Source: CAYXTW01 sp964452645 (GTDB lineage Bacteria > Zixibacteria > MSB-5A5 > GN15 > PGXB01). Taken from it: DNA of 64,000 nt. Below are positions 44,134 through 52,798 of the stretch, one piece after another. The position numbers and the translations under genes are program-made. The number at the start of each line of letters is the position of its first letter. The first letter of the stretch is position 1. The stretch covers positions 62,001-126,000 of the forward strand of contig CAYVMO010000001.1 in assembly GCA_964452645.1 (NCBI GenBank), given 5' to 3'. Below the pieces are notes generated by a model. That model was not told the DNA's origin. It was given only the letters and a program-made list of their open reading frames with translations, and searched no databases.

Positions 44134-45960
44134 TTATTCGACCGTTACGCTTTTGGCCAGATTCCGCGGTTGGTCGATATGACAGCCGCGCAGGACGGCG
44201 ATATGATAGGCCAGAAGCTGCAGCGGCACTACAGCCAGAATAGGTGTAAACAGCGGCATCGTTTTCGGCAGAGAGATTATATGATCGGCCTTCCCCCGGA
44301 TTTCGGTATCTCCTTCGCTTACAAGAGCAATGATTTTACCGTTGCGCGCCCGGACTTCCTCGATATTGGCCAGAATTTTATCGTACACCGGGTGTTTCGG
44401 CGCGATAACCACGACCGGCATATTCCTGTCGATAAGAGCAATCGGGCCATGTTTCATTTCCGCCGCCGGATACCCTTCGGCGTGGATGTAAGAGATTTCC
44501 TTAAGTTTTAAAGCCCCCTCAAGAGCGGTCGGGAAATTCACGCCGCGGCCGAGATAAAGAAAATTGTTATTTTGATAGTACTGTTCGGCAATAGCCTTGA
44601 TCTGATCCTCGGTGCGCAGTATCTCGGCCACCTGATCGGGGATTTTTTCCAGACTCTGCATGTACTCCATCCCCTCCTGAACCGACATCTGGCGCATGCG
44701 GCCAAGAAGCAGGGCAATCAGATAGAGCACCATCACCTGCGACGTGAAAGCTTTTGTCGAAGCGACACCGATTTCCGGACCGGCATGGATATAGACACCG
44801 CCATTAGTTTCACGCGCGATGGTCGAGCCGACGACATTACATATTCCCAGAACGGTGGCGCCTTTGTTCTTGGCCTCGCGCATCGCCGCCATTGTGTCCA
44901 GAGTCTCGCCCGACTGGCTGATAACGATAATAATGGTTCCTTCCCTGATGATGGGCGAGCGGTATCGGAATTCCGAAGCATATTCGACCTCAACCGGGAT
45001 ACGAGCCAGACTTTCGATGATATACTCGCCTATCAATGCCGAATGCCAGGATGTGCCGCAAGCGGTGATAATAATTCGGTCGATATTTCTCAATTCGTTG
45101 TACTGCAGATTCAGTCCGTTCAGACGGGGTATACCGTCTTCAAAATTGAGGCGACCGCGGATGGCATTCTTGAGGGTCGCCGGTTGTTCGTGAATCTCCT
45201 TTTGCATGAAGTGGTCATAACCGCCCTTTTCAATCATGTCCAGAGTCCAGGTTATCTCTTCGATCTGATGATTACGCATGATTTTATCGGCGCTGGTTAT
45301 CTCATAACCATCAGGGGTGACGGTGGCGATTTCGCCTTCTTCGAGATAAACGGCACGATTGGTATAGGCTAAAATGGCGCTGACATCCGAGGCGACGAAA
45401 TTTTCATTTTTGCCGAGACCCAGCACCAATGGTGATCCCTGCCGGGCGGCGACGATTTTATCCGGCTCGTTGGAGGCGATTACGGCGATACCATAAGTAC
45501 CTTCAACCTGCGTCAAAGCAATCCGGACGGCTTCGGTGAGATCATTTTTGTAATATTCTTCGATAAGATGCACCAAAACCTCGGTATCGGTCTCGGTTTT
45601 GAATATATGCCCGCGTTTTTCCAGAAACGCCTTAAGGGTGCGGTAATTCTCGATTATTCCGTTGTGAACCAGAGCGATCTCATTTTTGCTGTCAAGATGG
45701 GGATGGGCGTTCACGATTGTCGGTTCGCCGTGCGTGGCCCATCGTGTATGGGCAATGCCTTGGACGGCGCTATAATCTTTGCCGGCGATCAAATCTTCCA
45801 GGCAAACGATTTTGCCAACGCATTTTTCGCAAATCAGATGATCTTTTTCGGCGAGGACGATTCCGGCCGAATCATAGCCGCGATATTCCAATCGTTTCAG
45901 ACCCTGAATCAAAATCGGCAGAGCCTTTTGATAACCAACATAACCGACTATACCGCACAT
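44134..45960 (-). CDS. glmS: Glutamine--fructose-6-phosphate aminotransferase
   Basis: A 608-residue enzyme making glucosamine-6-phosphate, the first step to UDP-GlcNAc for peptidoglycan and LPS. Cys2 is the glutaminase nucleophile in MCGIVGYVG. The glutaminase domain spans residues 1-220 (AHTRWATHGEP, LVHNGIIENY). Two SIS domains follow (ITACGTSWHSALIGEY, VISQSGETLDTM, HAEGYPAAEMKHGP), and the end is the conserved LAKSVTVE. It follows glmM by 10 bp. No glmS ribozyme could fit in that gap. Confidence 0.96.
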   Translation of the reverse strand: MCGIVGYVGYQKALPILIQGLKRLEYRGYDSAGIVLAEKDHLICEKCVGKIVCLEDLIAGKDYSAVQGIAHTRWATHGEPTIVNAHPHLDSKNEIALVHNGIIENYRTLKAFLEKRGHIFKTETDTEVLVHLIEEYYKNDLTEAVRIALTQVEGTYGIAVIASNEPDKIVAARQGSPLVLGLGKNENFVASDVSAILAYTNRAVYLEEGEIATVTPDGYEITSADKIMRNHQIEEITWTLDMIEKGGYDHFMQKEIHEQPATLKNAIRGRLNFEDGIPRLNGLNLQYNELRNIDRIIITACGTSWHSALIGEYIIESLARIPVEVEYASEFRYRSPIIREGTIIIVISQSGETLDTMAAMREAKNKGATVLGICNVVGSTIARETNGGVYIHAGPEIGVASTKAFTSQVMVLYLIALLLGRMRQMSVQEGMEYMQSLEKIPDQVAEILRTEDQIKAIAEQYYQNNNFLYLGRGVNFPTALEGALKLKEISYIHAEGYPAAEMKHGPIALIDRNMPVVVIAPKHPVYDKILANIEEVRARNGKIIALVSEGDTEIRGKADHIISLPKTMPLFTPILAVVPLQLLAYHIAVLRGCHIDQPRNLAKSVTVE

Positions 45961-45970
45961 ACATGTTTCC

Positions 45971-47326
45971 TTATTTCAAAAAACTTTCAATCTCGCGTCT
46001 GATGACATCGGTCAACTTTTTTGCATCGGTCTCGATTATCAGACGATAAATCGGCTCGGTGTTGGATCGCCTGATCTGGAACCACCCTCTGGAAAAATCG
46101 AATCTGAGTCCGTCGCGGCGATCGATTTTTAATTTCTCAAAACTTGTTTTAGCCGCTTTTTCCAATTTGGCAACCTTTTTTTCGAAGGCTTTGGGCAGCG
46201 GCGCTTTTAGTTTTATATTATAATATGTCGGCAAAGTTCGAACTATTTCCGAAAGAGTCTTTTTCGATTCGGCCAGGGAAGCGGCGATAATGGCCGCCCC
46301 GATCAGGGCGTCGCGGCCATAATGAAACGAGGGATAAATCACACCGCCGTTGCCCTCGCCGCCGCCAATCGCCTTATGTTTTTTCAGCCCGGCGATGACA
46401 TTGGCTTCGCCGACCGGGGTATAAAAAGTCCGCGCACCCATTGATGCGGCGACCGCCTCGGTCAGACGTGAAGTCGAAAGATTGACGACTACTTTCCCCT
46501 TCTGCCGGGACAAAATGTATTTTACCGCCAGCGCCAGTGTCAATTCCTCGCCAATCGGCGATCCATTTTCATCCACTAACGCCAGCCGGTCGACATCGGG
46601 GTCGCAGGCCATTCCCAAATCAGCTTTGAATTTCTTGACCGCTGCGGAAAGCATTTTAAGATTGCTCGCGATAGGTTCCGGGTTATGCGGGAAATCACCA
46701 TTGTTTTCGCAATTAAGTCGGATTACCCGAACCCCGATAGCTTCGAGGAGCTTAGGCAGTGCAATCGATCCGGCACCGTTGACGGCGTCAACGACGATTT
46801 TTAATCCGACTTTTTTGACAGCCTTCATATTGAGTTTTTTTTGCTTCAGGATAAGATTGATGTGTGTATCAATCCAGGAATTATCGGATGTGAACGTACC
46901 GAGGGCTTTGAAGTTCTTAAAAGCGAAGGCCTTCGATTTGTATATTTTCTTTACCTTTTCCAGGTCGGTTTTATTGATAAATTCACCTTTACGATTGAAA
47001 AATTTCAGCGCGTTCCAATGAGCCGGATTGTGGCTGGCGGTGATACATATTCCGCCTGCTGCCTTAAGACCGCTGACGGCAATCTCGACCGTCGGTGTGG
47101 GAACGATACCGATATCAATGACATCAAGACCGACCGAGCGAAGTCCGGCAATGGCCGCCATTTTGAAAATTTGACCTGACGGACGGGTGTCACGGCCGAT
47201 AATGACTTTGCCTTTTTTTAGAAAAGTCCCGAAGGCGGAGGCATATTCGGTTACCAGAGCGGCATCAAGACCGGAACCGACGACGCCTCTGATACCTGAG
47301 GTGGAAATCATTAATTTATCAGACAA
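45971..47326 (-). CDS. glmM: Phosphoglucosamine mutase
   Basis: A 451-residue alpha-D-phosphohexomutase. All catalytic loops are present: phosphoserine loop TASHNPAHWNALK, metal loop DPDVDRLALVDE, sugar loop GGGEGNGGVIYP and phosphate loop RRSNTEPIYRL. The adjacent glmS makes conversion of GlcN-6-P to GlcN-1-P the likely reaction; a phosphomannomutase role cannot be excluded from sequence alone. The start is TTG 47326-47324 with AGGAG 7 nt upstream. First gene of the glmM-glmS operon. Confidence 0.88.
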   Translation of the reverse strand: MSDKLMISTSGIRGVVGSGLDAALVTEYASAFGTFLKKGKVIIGRDTRPSGQIFKMAAIAGLRSVGLDVIDIGIVPTPTVEIAVSGLKAAGGICITASHNPAHWNALKFFNRKGEFINKTDLEKVKKIYKSKAFAFKNFKALGTFTSDNSWIDTHINLILKQKKLNMKAVKKVGLKIVVDAVNGAGSIALPKLLEAIGVRVIRLNCENNGDFPHNPEPIASNLKMLSAAVKKFKADLGMACDPDVDRLALVDENGSPIGEELTLALAVKYILSRQKGKVVVNLSTSRLTEAVAASMGARTFYTPVGEANVIAGLKKHKAIGGGEGNGGVIYPSFHYGRDALIGAAIIAASLAESKKTLSEIVRTLPTYYNIKLKAPLPKAFEKKVAKLEKAAKTSFEKLKIDRRDGLRFDFSRGWFQIRRSNTEPIYRLIIETDAKKLTDVIRREIESFLK

Positions 47327-47344
47327 TCGACAACTCCTGTGATA

Positions 47345-47364
47345 ATTATACTATTCGAATAGTA
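47345..47364 (-). promoter_or_regulatory. glmM promoter -10 with 16-bp perfect palindrome
   Basis: TATAAT on the minus strand (47350-47345) lies about 20 nt before the glmM start. Immediately upstream and overlapping it by two bases is TACTATTCGAATAGTA (47349-47364), a perfect palindrome in the position of the -10/-35 spacer. The -35 element is poor, which suggests regulated transcription. Confidence 0.5.
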
Positions 47365-47480
47365 ATAATAAAGTCTGCGCTGCCAAAAAGCAATTGTTGT
47401 TTATAGATGCCGGCCGATTATTTAATGGCGTAAGCGACGAATAATATCTATAATTTGAGTCTGCTGAATAAAGGGAATAA

Positions 47481-48281
47481 ATGCCGCTTCACAGTTTCGA
47501 CAAATACGATTTATTCTATAATACAAACGGTGAAGGCGATCCGGCTTTGCTTTTTATTCATGGTCTGGGCGGGAATAATGTCGTCTGGAAATATCAGGTT
47601 GAGTTTTTCAAGGATCGATTTAAGGTGGTGACTGTTGATCTGTTCGGTCATGGTTCAAGTTCCAAAAATATCGATCCGGTATTCGCTCCCGAGCTTGATG
47701 CCGCTGCCATCGTCGATCTGATGCGGAATAAAATAAAGCGTCCGTATTTTGCTATCGGGCATAGTTTTGCCGGCGATGTGCTTCCGGAAATGATTAGATC
47801 AGATGATCCGAACCTGAAGGGTGTCGTTTTTGTCGACTGCGCTTATCATCAGGATGAAGAAATAATCGAGGCGCGGGTCAATTTCGCCAAATTGATGCTG
47901 GAGATTCCGGACGATCAACTGAAGGCGGCGACCGACAAATGGTATCTGGATATGCTTTCTGCCACCCCAGGTCATCCGGAGGCCGACTTCGTATTGTCGT
48001 CGCTTAAGGATTGCGACAGTCGCTGGCTTTTTAAATCGGTGATCGGCTGCCGCGAGCGTGAGAAAATCCATCCGCATGCCAAGACGCCGATTCCTGAAAA
48101 CCTGCCGGTTTTTGTGATTGAGGCCGGGTACGGTATCGGCAGAGAGATCGAAAAGTCGTGGGTCAATCATTTTAAGAACGCCGAATATTATTTAATCGAA
48201 CGCGGGTATCATTTTCTATTTATCACCGAGCGTGACAAATTCAATTTTATCTTGAATGGGTTTATAGAGGAAAACTCTTAG
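47481..48281 (+). CDS. Alpha/beta hydrolase
   Basis: A 266-residue alpha/beta-hydrolase fold protein. The oxyanion motif is LLFIHGLGGNNVVW, the nucleophile elbow GHSFAGDV (Ser at about residue 95) and the catalytic histidine ERGYHFLF near the C-terminus. No signal peptide, so it is cytoplasmic. The substrate cannot be assigned. AAGGGA precedes the ATG. Divergent from glmM. Confidence 0.85.
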   Translation: MPLHSFDKYDLFYNTNGEGDPALLFIHGLGGNNVVWKYQVEFFKDRFKVVTVDLFGHGSSSKNIDPVFAPELDAAAIVDLMRNKIKRPYFAIGHSFAGDVLPEMIRSDDPNLKGVVFVDCAYHQDEEIIEARVNFAKLMLEIPDDQLKAATDKWYLDMLSATPGHPEADFVLSSLKDCDSRWLFKSVIGCREREKIHPHAKTPIPENLPVFVIEAGYGIGREIEKSWVNHFKNAEYYLIERGYHFLFITERDKFNFILNGFIEENS

Positions 48282-48317
48282 TTTCCATTCAGACAATTGC
48301 CCCGGCCCCGTCAGGAG

Positions 48318-48358
48318 CGCCCTTCACTTTGTTCAGGACCTTCGGCAGGGCTCTGACC
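48318..48358. repeat. Short type B palindromic repeat
   Basis: GTCAGGAGCgCCC at the left and GGGCTCTGAC at the right form an imperfect inverted repeat, related by its ends to the 100-bp unit at 13315-13414. It lies between the convergent hydrolase and IMPase genes. Confidence 0.5.
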
Positions 48359-48423
48359 TACCCCTACCCCCCCTCCCATATAAAAGTTGCCTGGGATTAT
48401 AACGACGTCAGTATCTTTTTCAT

Positions 48424-49188
48424 CTAGCCATGGATTTTGCTGTTGGTGGCCAGGATGTACTTATCATAAATAGAATATTTTTGCCCTGAAAAATCGGTCA
48501 CCCGGCCGCCCGCTTCTTCAATAATAATTTTCCCGGCGGCGGTATCCCAGGGATGCAGCTTCAATTCCCAAAAACCGTCGAACCGTCCGCAGGCCAGATA
48601 ACACAAATCGAGCGCAGCCGATCCGGCTCTTCGCACTGCCTGCGCCGCTCGAGCAAATTTGCCGAATTGTTTCAGATTATTCTCCTGTGAACTGCCGATA
48701 TCATAGGGAAAACCGGTCGCCAGGAGTGATTTTTCGAGTTTGGACTGTTTCGAAACGGAGATCTTTTTTCCATTTAAGTACGAGGCACCGCCCAAATATG
48801 CATAAAATATCTCATCGCGTACCGGATCATAAACAACACCGGAAACGATTTCGTCTTCGTACTCGAGCGCAATCGAGACGCAATAAAATGGAAAATTATG
48901 CGCAAAATTGGTGGTTCCGTCGAGCGGATCGATAATCCATCTAAAATTCGACTTTCTCTCCTGCGGTATCTCTTCCTCGGCCAGAATCGAATGGTCTGGA
49001 TACTGCTTGACGATAGTCCTGGTGATATATTTCTCCGAAGCCACGTCGGCGTCAGTAACAAGATTCACACGACCCTTAAAAGAAATCCGGTTGCGGCGTT
49101 TGTTCCATCTTTGTAATTTTTTGCCCGCTTTCAAGGCGGTATCGCGTGCAAAATAGGTAATATCTTTTAATTTACTTTTTGATAACAT
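48424..49188 (-). CDS. suhB: Inositol monophosphatase family protein
   Basis: 254 residues from ATG 49188, which starts 4 bp after the stop of the ABC exporter gene; the ORF runs 39 codons into that gene without a start signal. Metal-binding motifs are complete: ILAEEEIP, WIIDPLDGTTNFAHNFPF and WDTAAGKIIIEEAGG. It removes phosphate from myo-inositol-1-phosphate or related sugar phosphates. It could act after the inositol-3-phosphate synthase at 6.6 kb. Last gene of the ABC exporter operon. Confidence 0.88.
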   Translation of the reverse strand: MLSKSKLKDITYFARDTALKAGKKLQRWNKRRNRISFKGRVNLVTDADVASEKYITRTIVKQYPDHSILAEEEIPQERKSNFRWIIDPLDGTTNFAHNFPFYCVSIALEYEDEIVSGVVYDPVRDEIFYAYLGGASYLNGKKISVSKQSKLEKSLLATGFPYDIGSSQENNLKQFGKFARAAQAVRRAGSAALDLCYLACGRFDGFWELKLHPWDTAAGKIIIEEAGGRVTDFSGQKYSIYDKYILATNSKIHG

Positions 49189-49192
49189 AAGT

Positions 49193-50986
49193 CTATCCTG
49201 TCGCGCGTACAAGTTCCTGTTTGAATTGCATCTGATATAATCTATAATAAATGCCTTTTTGCTCAAGCAGTTCCTTATGTTTACCCATTTCGCGCAGTTC
49301 ACCATGATGCATGACGATTATTTTATCCGCCTTTTCTATGGTCGATAAGCGATGCGCGATGATTATGGCGGTGCGATTTTCCAGCAAGTTGTCAAGCGCC
49401 TTTTGAATCAGTCTTTCGGTAGCGGTGTCGACCGAGCTGGTGGCTTCATCGAGGACCAGAATATTCGGATCAAACGCCAATGCCCGGGCGAAAGAGAGAA
49501 GCTGTTTCTGGCCGGTGGATAACGTCGCGCCGCGCTCTTTTACCTCAGCGGATAAACCGCCTTCGGTTTTCATCACATAATCGAACAGGTTCACTTTTTT
49601 AAGAGCATCTTTCAGTTTTTCCTCGGAAATATCCTTTCGGCCCAGTCGGATATTACCGGCGTAATCTCCGGAAAAAATGAAAACGTCTTGAAGAACCAAT
49701 CCAAGCTGACTGCGAAGTGTTTTTGTCGGCATATCTTTGATATCGAGACCATCGATTTTTATGGAGCCCTTTTGATAATCGTAGAACCTGAACAGGAGAG
49801 AAATCAATGATGTCTTGCCCGCACCGGTCGCTCCGACAATGGCCACTTTTTCTCCCGGGGACACCGTAAAGGAGATGTCTTTGAGAACGTCCTCACCTTC
49901 TTTATAAGCAAACCGGATGTTTTCGAATTCGATTTTACCTTTGAAAACCGATGGCTTGGAAGTTCCCGGTTTATCGATTATTTCAGGTTTGGTATCAAGC
50001 AGTTTGAAAATTCTTTCCGATGAAGCCATCGAAGATTGCAGGATGTTGTATTTTTCAGAGAGGTCGCGAATGGGATTATAGAACCGCTGTACCAATTGTA
50101 TGAAGGCAACCAGTTCGCCGAAGGTTAAAGCCTCGGCCGATATTTGGAGACCGCCATAGTACAGAAGTATCGCCAATGAGACGGCGCTGATTATTTCGAC
50201 GACGGGGAAGAAGGTGGCGTAATAATAGATCGATTTCAGGTGCATCTCCCGCAGGCGACTATTGATATCCAGAAAGTCGGAATAGATTTCTTTTTCGCGA
50301 TTGAACAGTTGAATGACCGTCATCCCGTTGACATGTTCCTGCACGAAGGCATTGAGGCGGGCCAGTCTGATCCGAACTTCGCGATAAATGGCCCGGACTT
50401 TTTTCCGGAATATCACCGTCGCCACAATCAACAGGGGCAAAACGATAAAAGTCATCAGCGCCAATTTCCAGTTATAGTACAGGAGTGCCACTATGATACC
50501 GACTAATGTAATGATATCGCCGAATACGGCCACGAGACCGGAAGAAAACATGTCATCGAGAACGGCGACATCGTTGGTGACTCGCGTCACCAGGCGCCCG
50601 ACCGGGTTGCGATCGAAAAAGGCCAGGTGTAATTTCTGGAGATGCGAAAATATCTGCATTCGAATATCGTACTGGACTTTCTGTCCAACCGCCATAGTGA
50701 TGTACATTTGAAGGTACTGCAGGATAAATGCGGCCAACAGGATTCCACCGTAAGCCAGCACGATGCGCTTAAGACCGTTTACATCGCCGCTCATAAGGTA
50801 GCGGTCAATGCCGATCTGCACCGTGACGGGAAGAAGCAACTGAAGCAGCGACCCGCCCAATAAGAGGATTACCGCGGCAATCAACTGAACCCGGTACGGG
50901 CGGGCATATGTGAGCAGACGGCGCATAAGGCGACCGTCGTACGCTTTACCCAGGACTTCTTCTTCATGATAATTGTTGGCCGTCAT
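49193..50986 (-). CDS. ABC exporter half-transporter, catalytic subunit of a heterodimer
   Basis: 597 residues: six TM segments (about 30-310) and a C-terminal ATPase. Walker A is GATGAGKTS; Walker B has the catalytic glutamate (ILVLDEATSS); the signature is altered to LSTGQ. The gene upstream encodes the complementary half with a normal LSGGQ and a defective Walker B. This is the pattern of heterodimeric exporters such as TM287/288, in which one of the two ATP sites is inactive. Substrate unknown; lipids or drugs are usual. Confidence 0.9.
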   Translation of the reverse strand: MTANNYHEEEVLGKAYDGRLMRRLLTYARPYRVQLIAAVILLLGGSLLQLLLPVTVQIGIDRYLMSGDVNGLKRIVLAYGGILLAAFILQYLQMYITMAVGQKVQYDIRMQIFSHLQKLHLAFFDRNPVGRLVTRVTNDVAVLDDMFSSGLVAVFGDIITLVGIIVALLYYNWKLALMTFIVLPLLIVATVIFRKKVRAIYREVRIRLARLNAFVQEHVNGMTVIQLFNREKEIYSDFLDINSRLREMHLKSIYYYATFFPVVEIISAVSLAILLYYGGLQISAEALTFGELVAFIQLVQRFYNPIRDLSEKYNILQSSMASSERIFKLLDTKPEIIDKPGTSKPSVFKGKIEFENIRFAYKEGEDVLKDISFTVSPGEKVAIVGATGAGKTSLISLLFRFYDYQKGSIKIDGLDIKDMPTKTLRSQLGLVLQDVFIFSGDYAGNIRLGRKDISEEKLKDALKKVNLFDYVMKTEGGLSAEVKERGATLSTGQKQLLSFARALAFDPNILVLDEATSSVDTATERLIQKALDNLLENRTAIIIAHRLSTIEKADKIIVMHHGELREMGKHKELLEQKGIYYRLYQMQFKQELVRATG

Positions 50987-50988
50987 AA

Positions 50989-52764
50989 TTACATTCTCTT
51001 AAGTTCTTCCTCAATCAACTGCATTCTGTAGAGCCGCGTATAAGCGCCGTTCAGGTCCATCAACTGTTCATGACTGCCGGATTCCGCAATCGTTCCGTCT
51101 TCCATGTAAATTATCAGGTCGGCGGTTTTGACCGCCGAGGCGCGGTGGGAAATGATAATCGAAGTGCGTTTGTTGATTTCGCTCTGCAACCGGTAATTTA
51201 TCTGATGCTCGGTTTCGGTGTCGACCGAACTGGTGGCGTCGTCAAGAATTAAAATCCGCGGATCAATCGCGATCGCCCGCGCTATTGTCAACCTTTGTTT
51301 CTGACCGCCGGAGAGAGTAATACCTCTCTCGCCCAGCACCGTCTCGTAGCGTTCGGGGAATTCTTCGACCTCCTTGTCGATTACCGCGAGCGAAGCGGCC
51401 TTTTCCGCCATCTTGTTATTTTTATCGTTCGTACCAAACATGATATTGCCGACGATGGTATCGGAAAACAAAAACGGCTCCTGCGGTACGAACCCGATCT
51501 GACGACGGAATGTATGCAGATCCCATTTGTTTATATCGATATCATCTACAAAAAGCTGTCCCCATGGAACCGGATACAACCGACCGATTAATGATATCAA
51601 AGTCGATTTCCCCGACGCGGTCGGACCGACAATACCGATGGTTTGTCCCGGTTCAATAGTCAGATTTATGTTATGAAGGACTTTAGTTCCATTGTAGCTA
51701 AAATTTAGATTTCGAAATTCGATTTTGCCTTTGACGTCAATATCTTTTATCGAATCAGGCTGCGATAAGACTTCCGGCTTCGAATTCAATATGCGGTTGA
51801 TTCTGTCCAGCGAGGCGGTCCCGCGCTGATAGAGTGAGACCACCCAGCCCAACGCAATCATCGGCCAGATGAGCAGAGTCAGATATGCAAAAAAGGCGAC
51901 CAGCGTGCCCAGACTGATTTCACCGCCGATGACGGATTTACCGCCGAAATACAGCACCATGAGATTGACGCTGCCCGCAATCATAAACAAAATCGGGTAA
52001 AAGAGGGACTCGATTTTTATTAATCGCATATTCAGGTGAATATATTTTCCGGTATGACCGGAGAAATCATCGATCTCGGCTTCTTCCTGATTGTAGGCGC
52101 GGACTACGCGAACCCCGGCGATATTTTCCTGAACCCTGGAAGTAAGAATACCGAAATATTCCTGGATTTTCATAAAACGTCTGTGGATAATCATCATCAG
52201 TCTATTGGCGACAATCGACATAATCGGTAATGGGATCAGAGAGTACAAGGTCAGTTTAGGCGAGAGAAAGAGCATAAATGAAATGGCGATGAGGGTCGAG
52301 ACGATGGCATTGCCGATATGCATTATCCCCGGCCCGATCATCATTCGCACCGCCTCGATATCATTGGTGGCACGGGCCATGATGTCGCCGGTTTTATTAT
52401 TTTGATAAAAGGTCGGATTGAGTTTCTGAAGATGCGCAAAAAGTTCGGCACGAAGATCATATTCTAATTTTCTGGACATCCAGATAATCGATCGCCTCAT
52501 GGCGAATCTAAAAACTCCGGACGAAACGGCCAGACCGACAATCAAAAGGGCAATCGATAATATTTCGCCCGAAGGAGCTTTGTTTTCCAGTTTGTCAAAG
52601 GCGTTTTTAAGGAGGTACGGATTGATCAGCATTAGGCAATTGGCGGCGATAACCGCCACCACGCCCCAGACCAGATAGCGTTTATACTTCGGCAGGTGTT
52701 TGAATATTACCTGGAAACGCTCTTTAAATTTTATCTTTTCTTCAGGCATATTTTTATTAAACAC
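50989..52764 (-). CDS. ABC exporter half-transporter, degenerate-site subunit
   Basis: 591 residues from GTG 52764 (in-frame ATG at 52749). Six TM segments and an ATPase with Walker A GPTASGKST, a canonical signature LSGGQKQRL and a Walker B ending in Asp rather than Glu (ILILDDATSS). The partner gene begins 2 bp after its stop. Together they should form a heterodimer with one working ATP site made from the partner's Walker motifs and this protein's signature. Confidence 0.9.
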   Translation of the reverse strand: MFNKNMPEEKIKFKERFQVIFKHLPKYKRYLVWGVVAVIAANCLMLINPYLLKNAFDKLENKAPSGEILSIALLIVGLAVSSGVFRFAMRRSIIWMSRKLEYDLRAELFAHLQKLNPTFYQNNKTGDIMARATNDIEAVRMMIGPGIMHIGNAIVSTLIAISFMLFLSPKLTLYSLIPLPIMSIVANRLMMIIHRRFMKIQEYFGILTSRVQENIAGVRVVRAYNQEEAEIDDFSGHTGKYIHLNMRLIKIESLFYPILFMIAGSVNLMVLYFGGKSVIGGEISLGTLVAFFAYLTLLIWPMIALGWVVSLYQRGTASLDRINRILNSKPEVLSQPDSIKDIDVKGKIEFRNLNFSYNGTKVLHNINLTIEPGQTIGIVGPTASGKSTLISLIGRLYPVPWGQLFVDDIDINKWDLHTFRRQIGFVPQEPFLFSDTIVGNIMFGTNDKNNKMAEKAASLAVIDKEVEEFPERYETVLGERGITLSGGQKQRLTIARAIAIDPRILILDDATSSVDTETEHQINYRLQSEINKRTSIIISHRASAVKTADLIIYMEDGTIAESGSHEQLMDLNGAYTRLYRMQLIEEELKRM

Positions 52765-52798
52765 CGAGGATACAAACTTGTGCCCTGAGAGTTATTAT

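Noticed and set aside
45961..45970. glmS ribozyme
   Set aside because: Only 10 bp separate glmM from glmS, so the ribozyme cannot be present.
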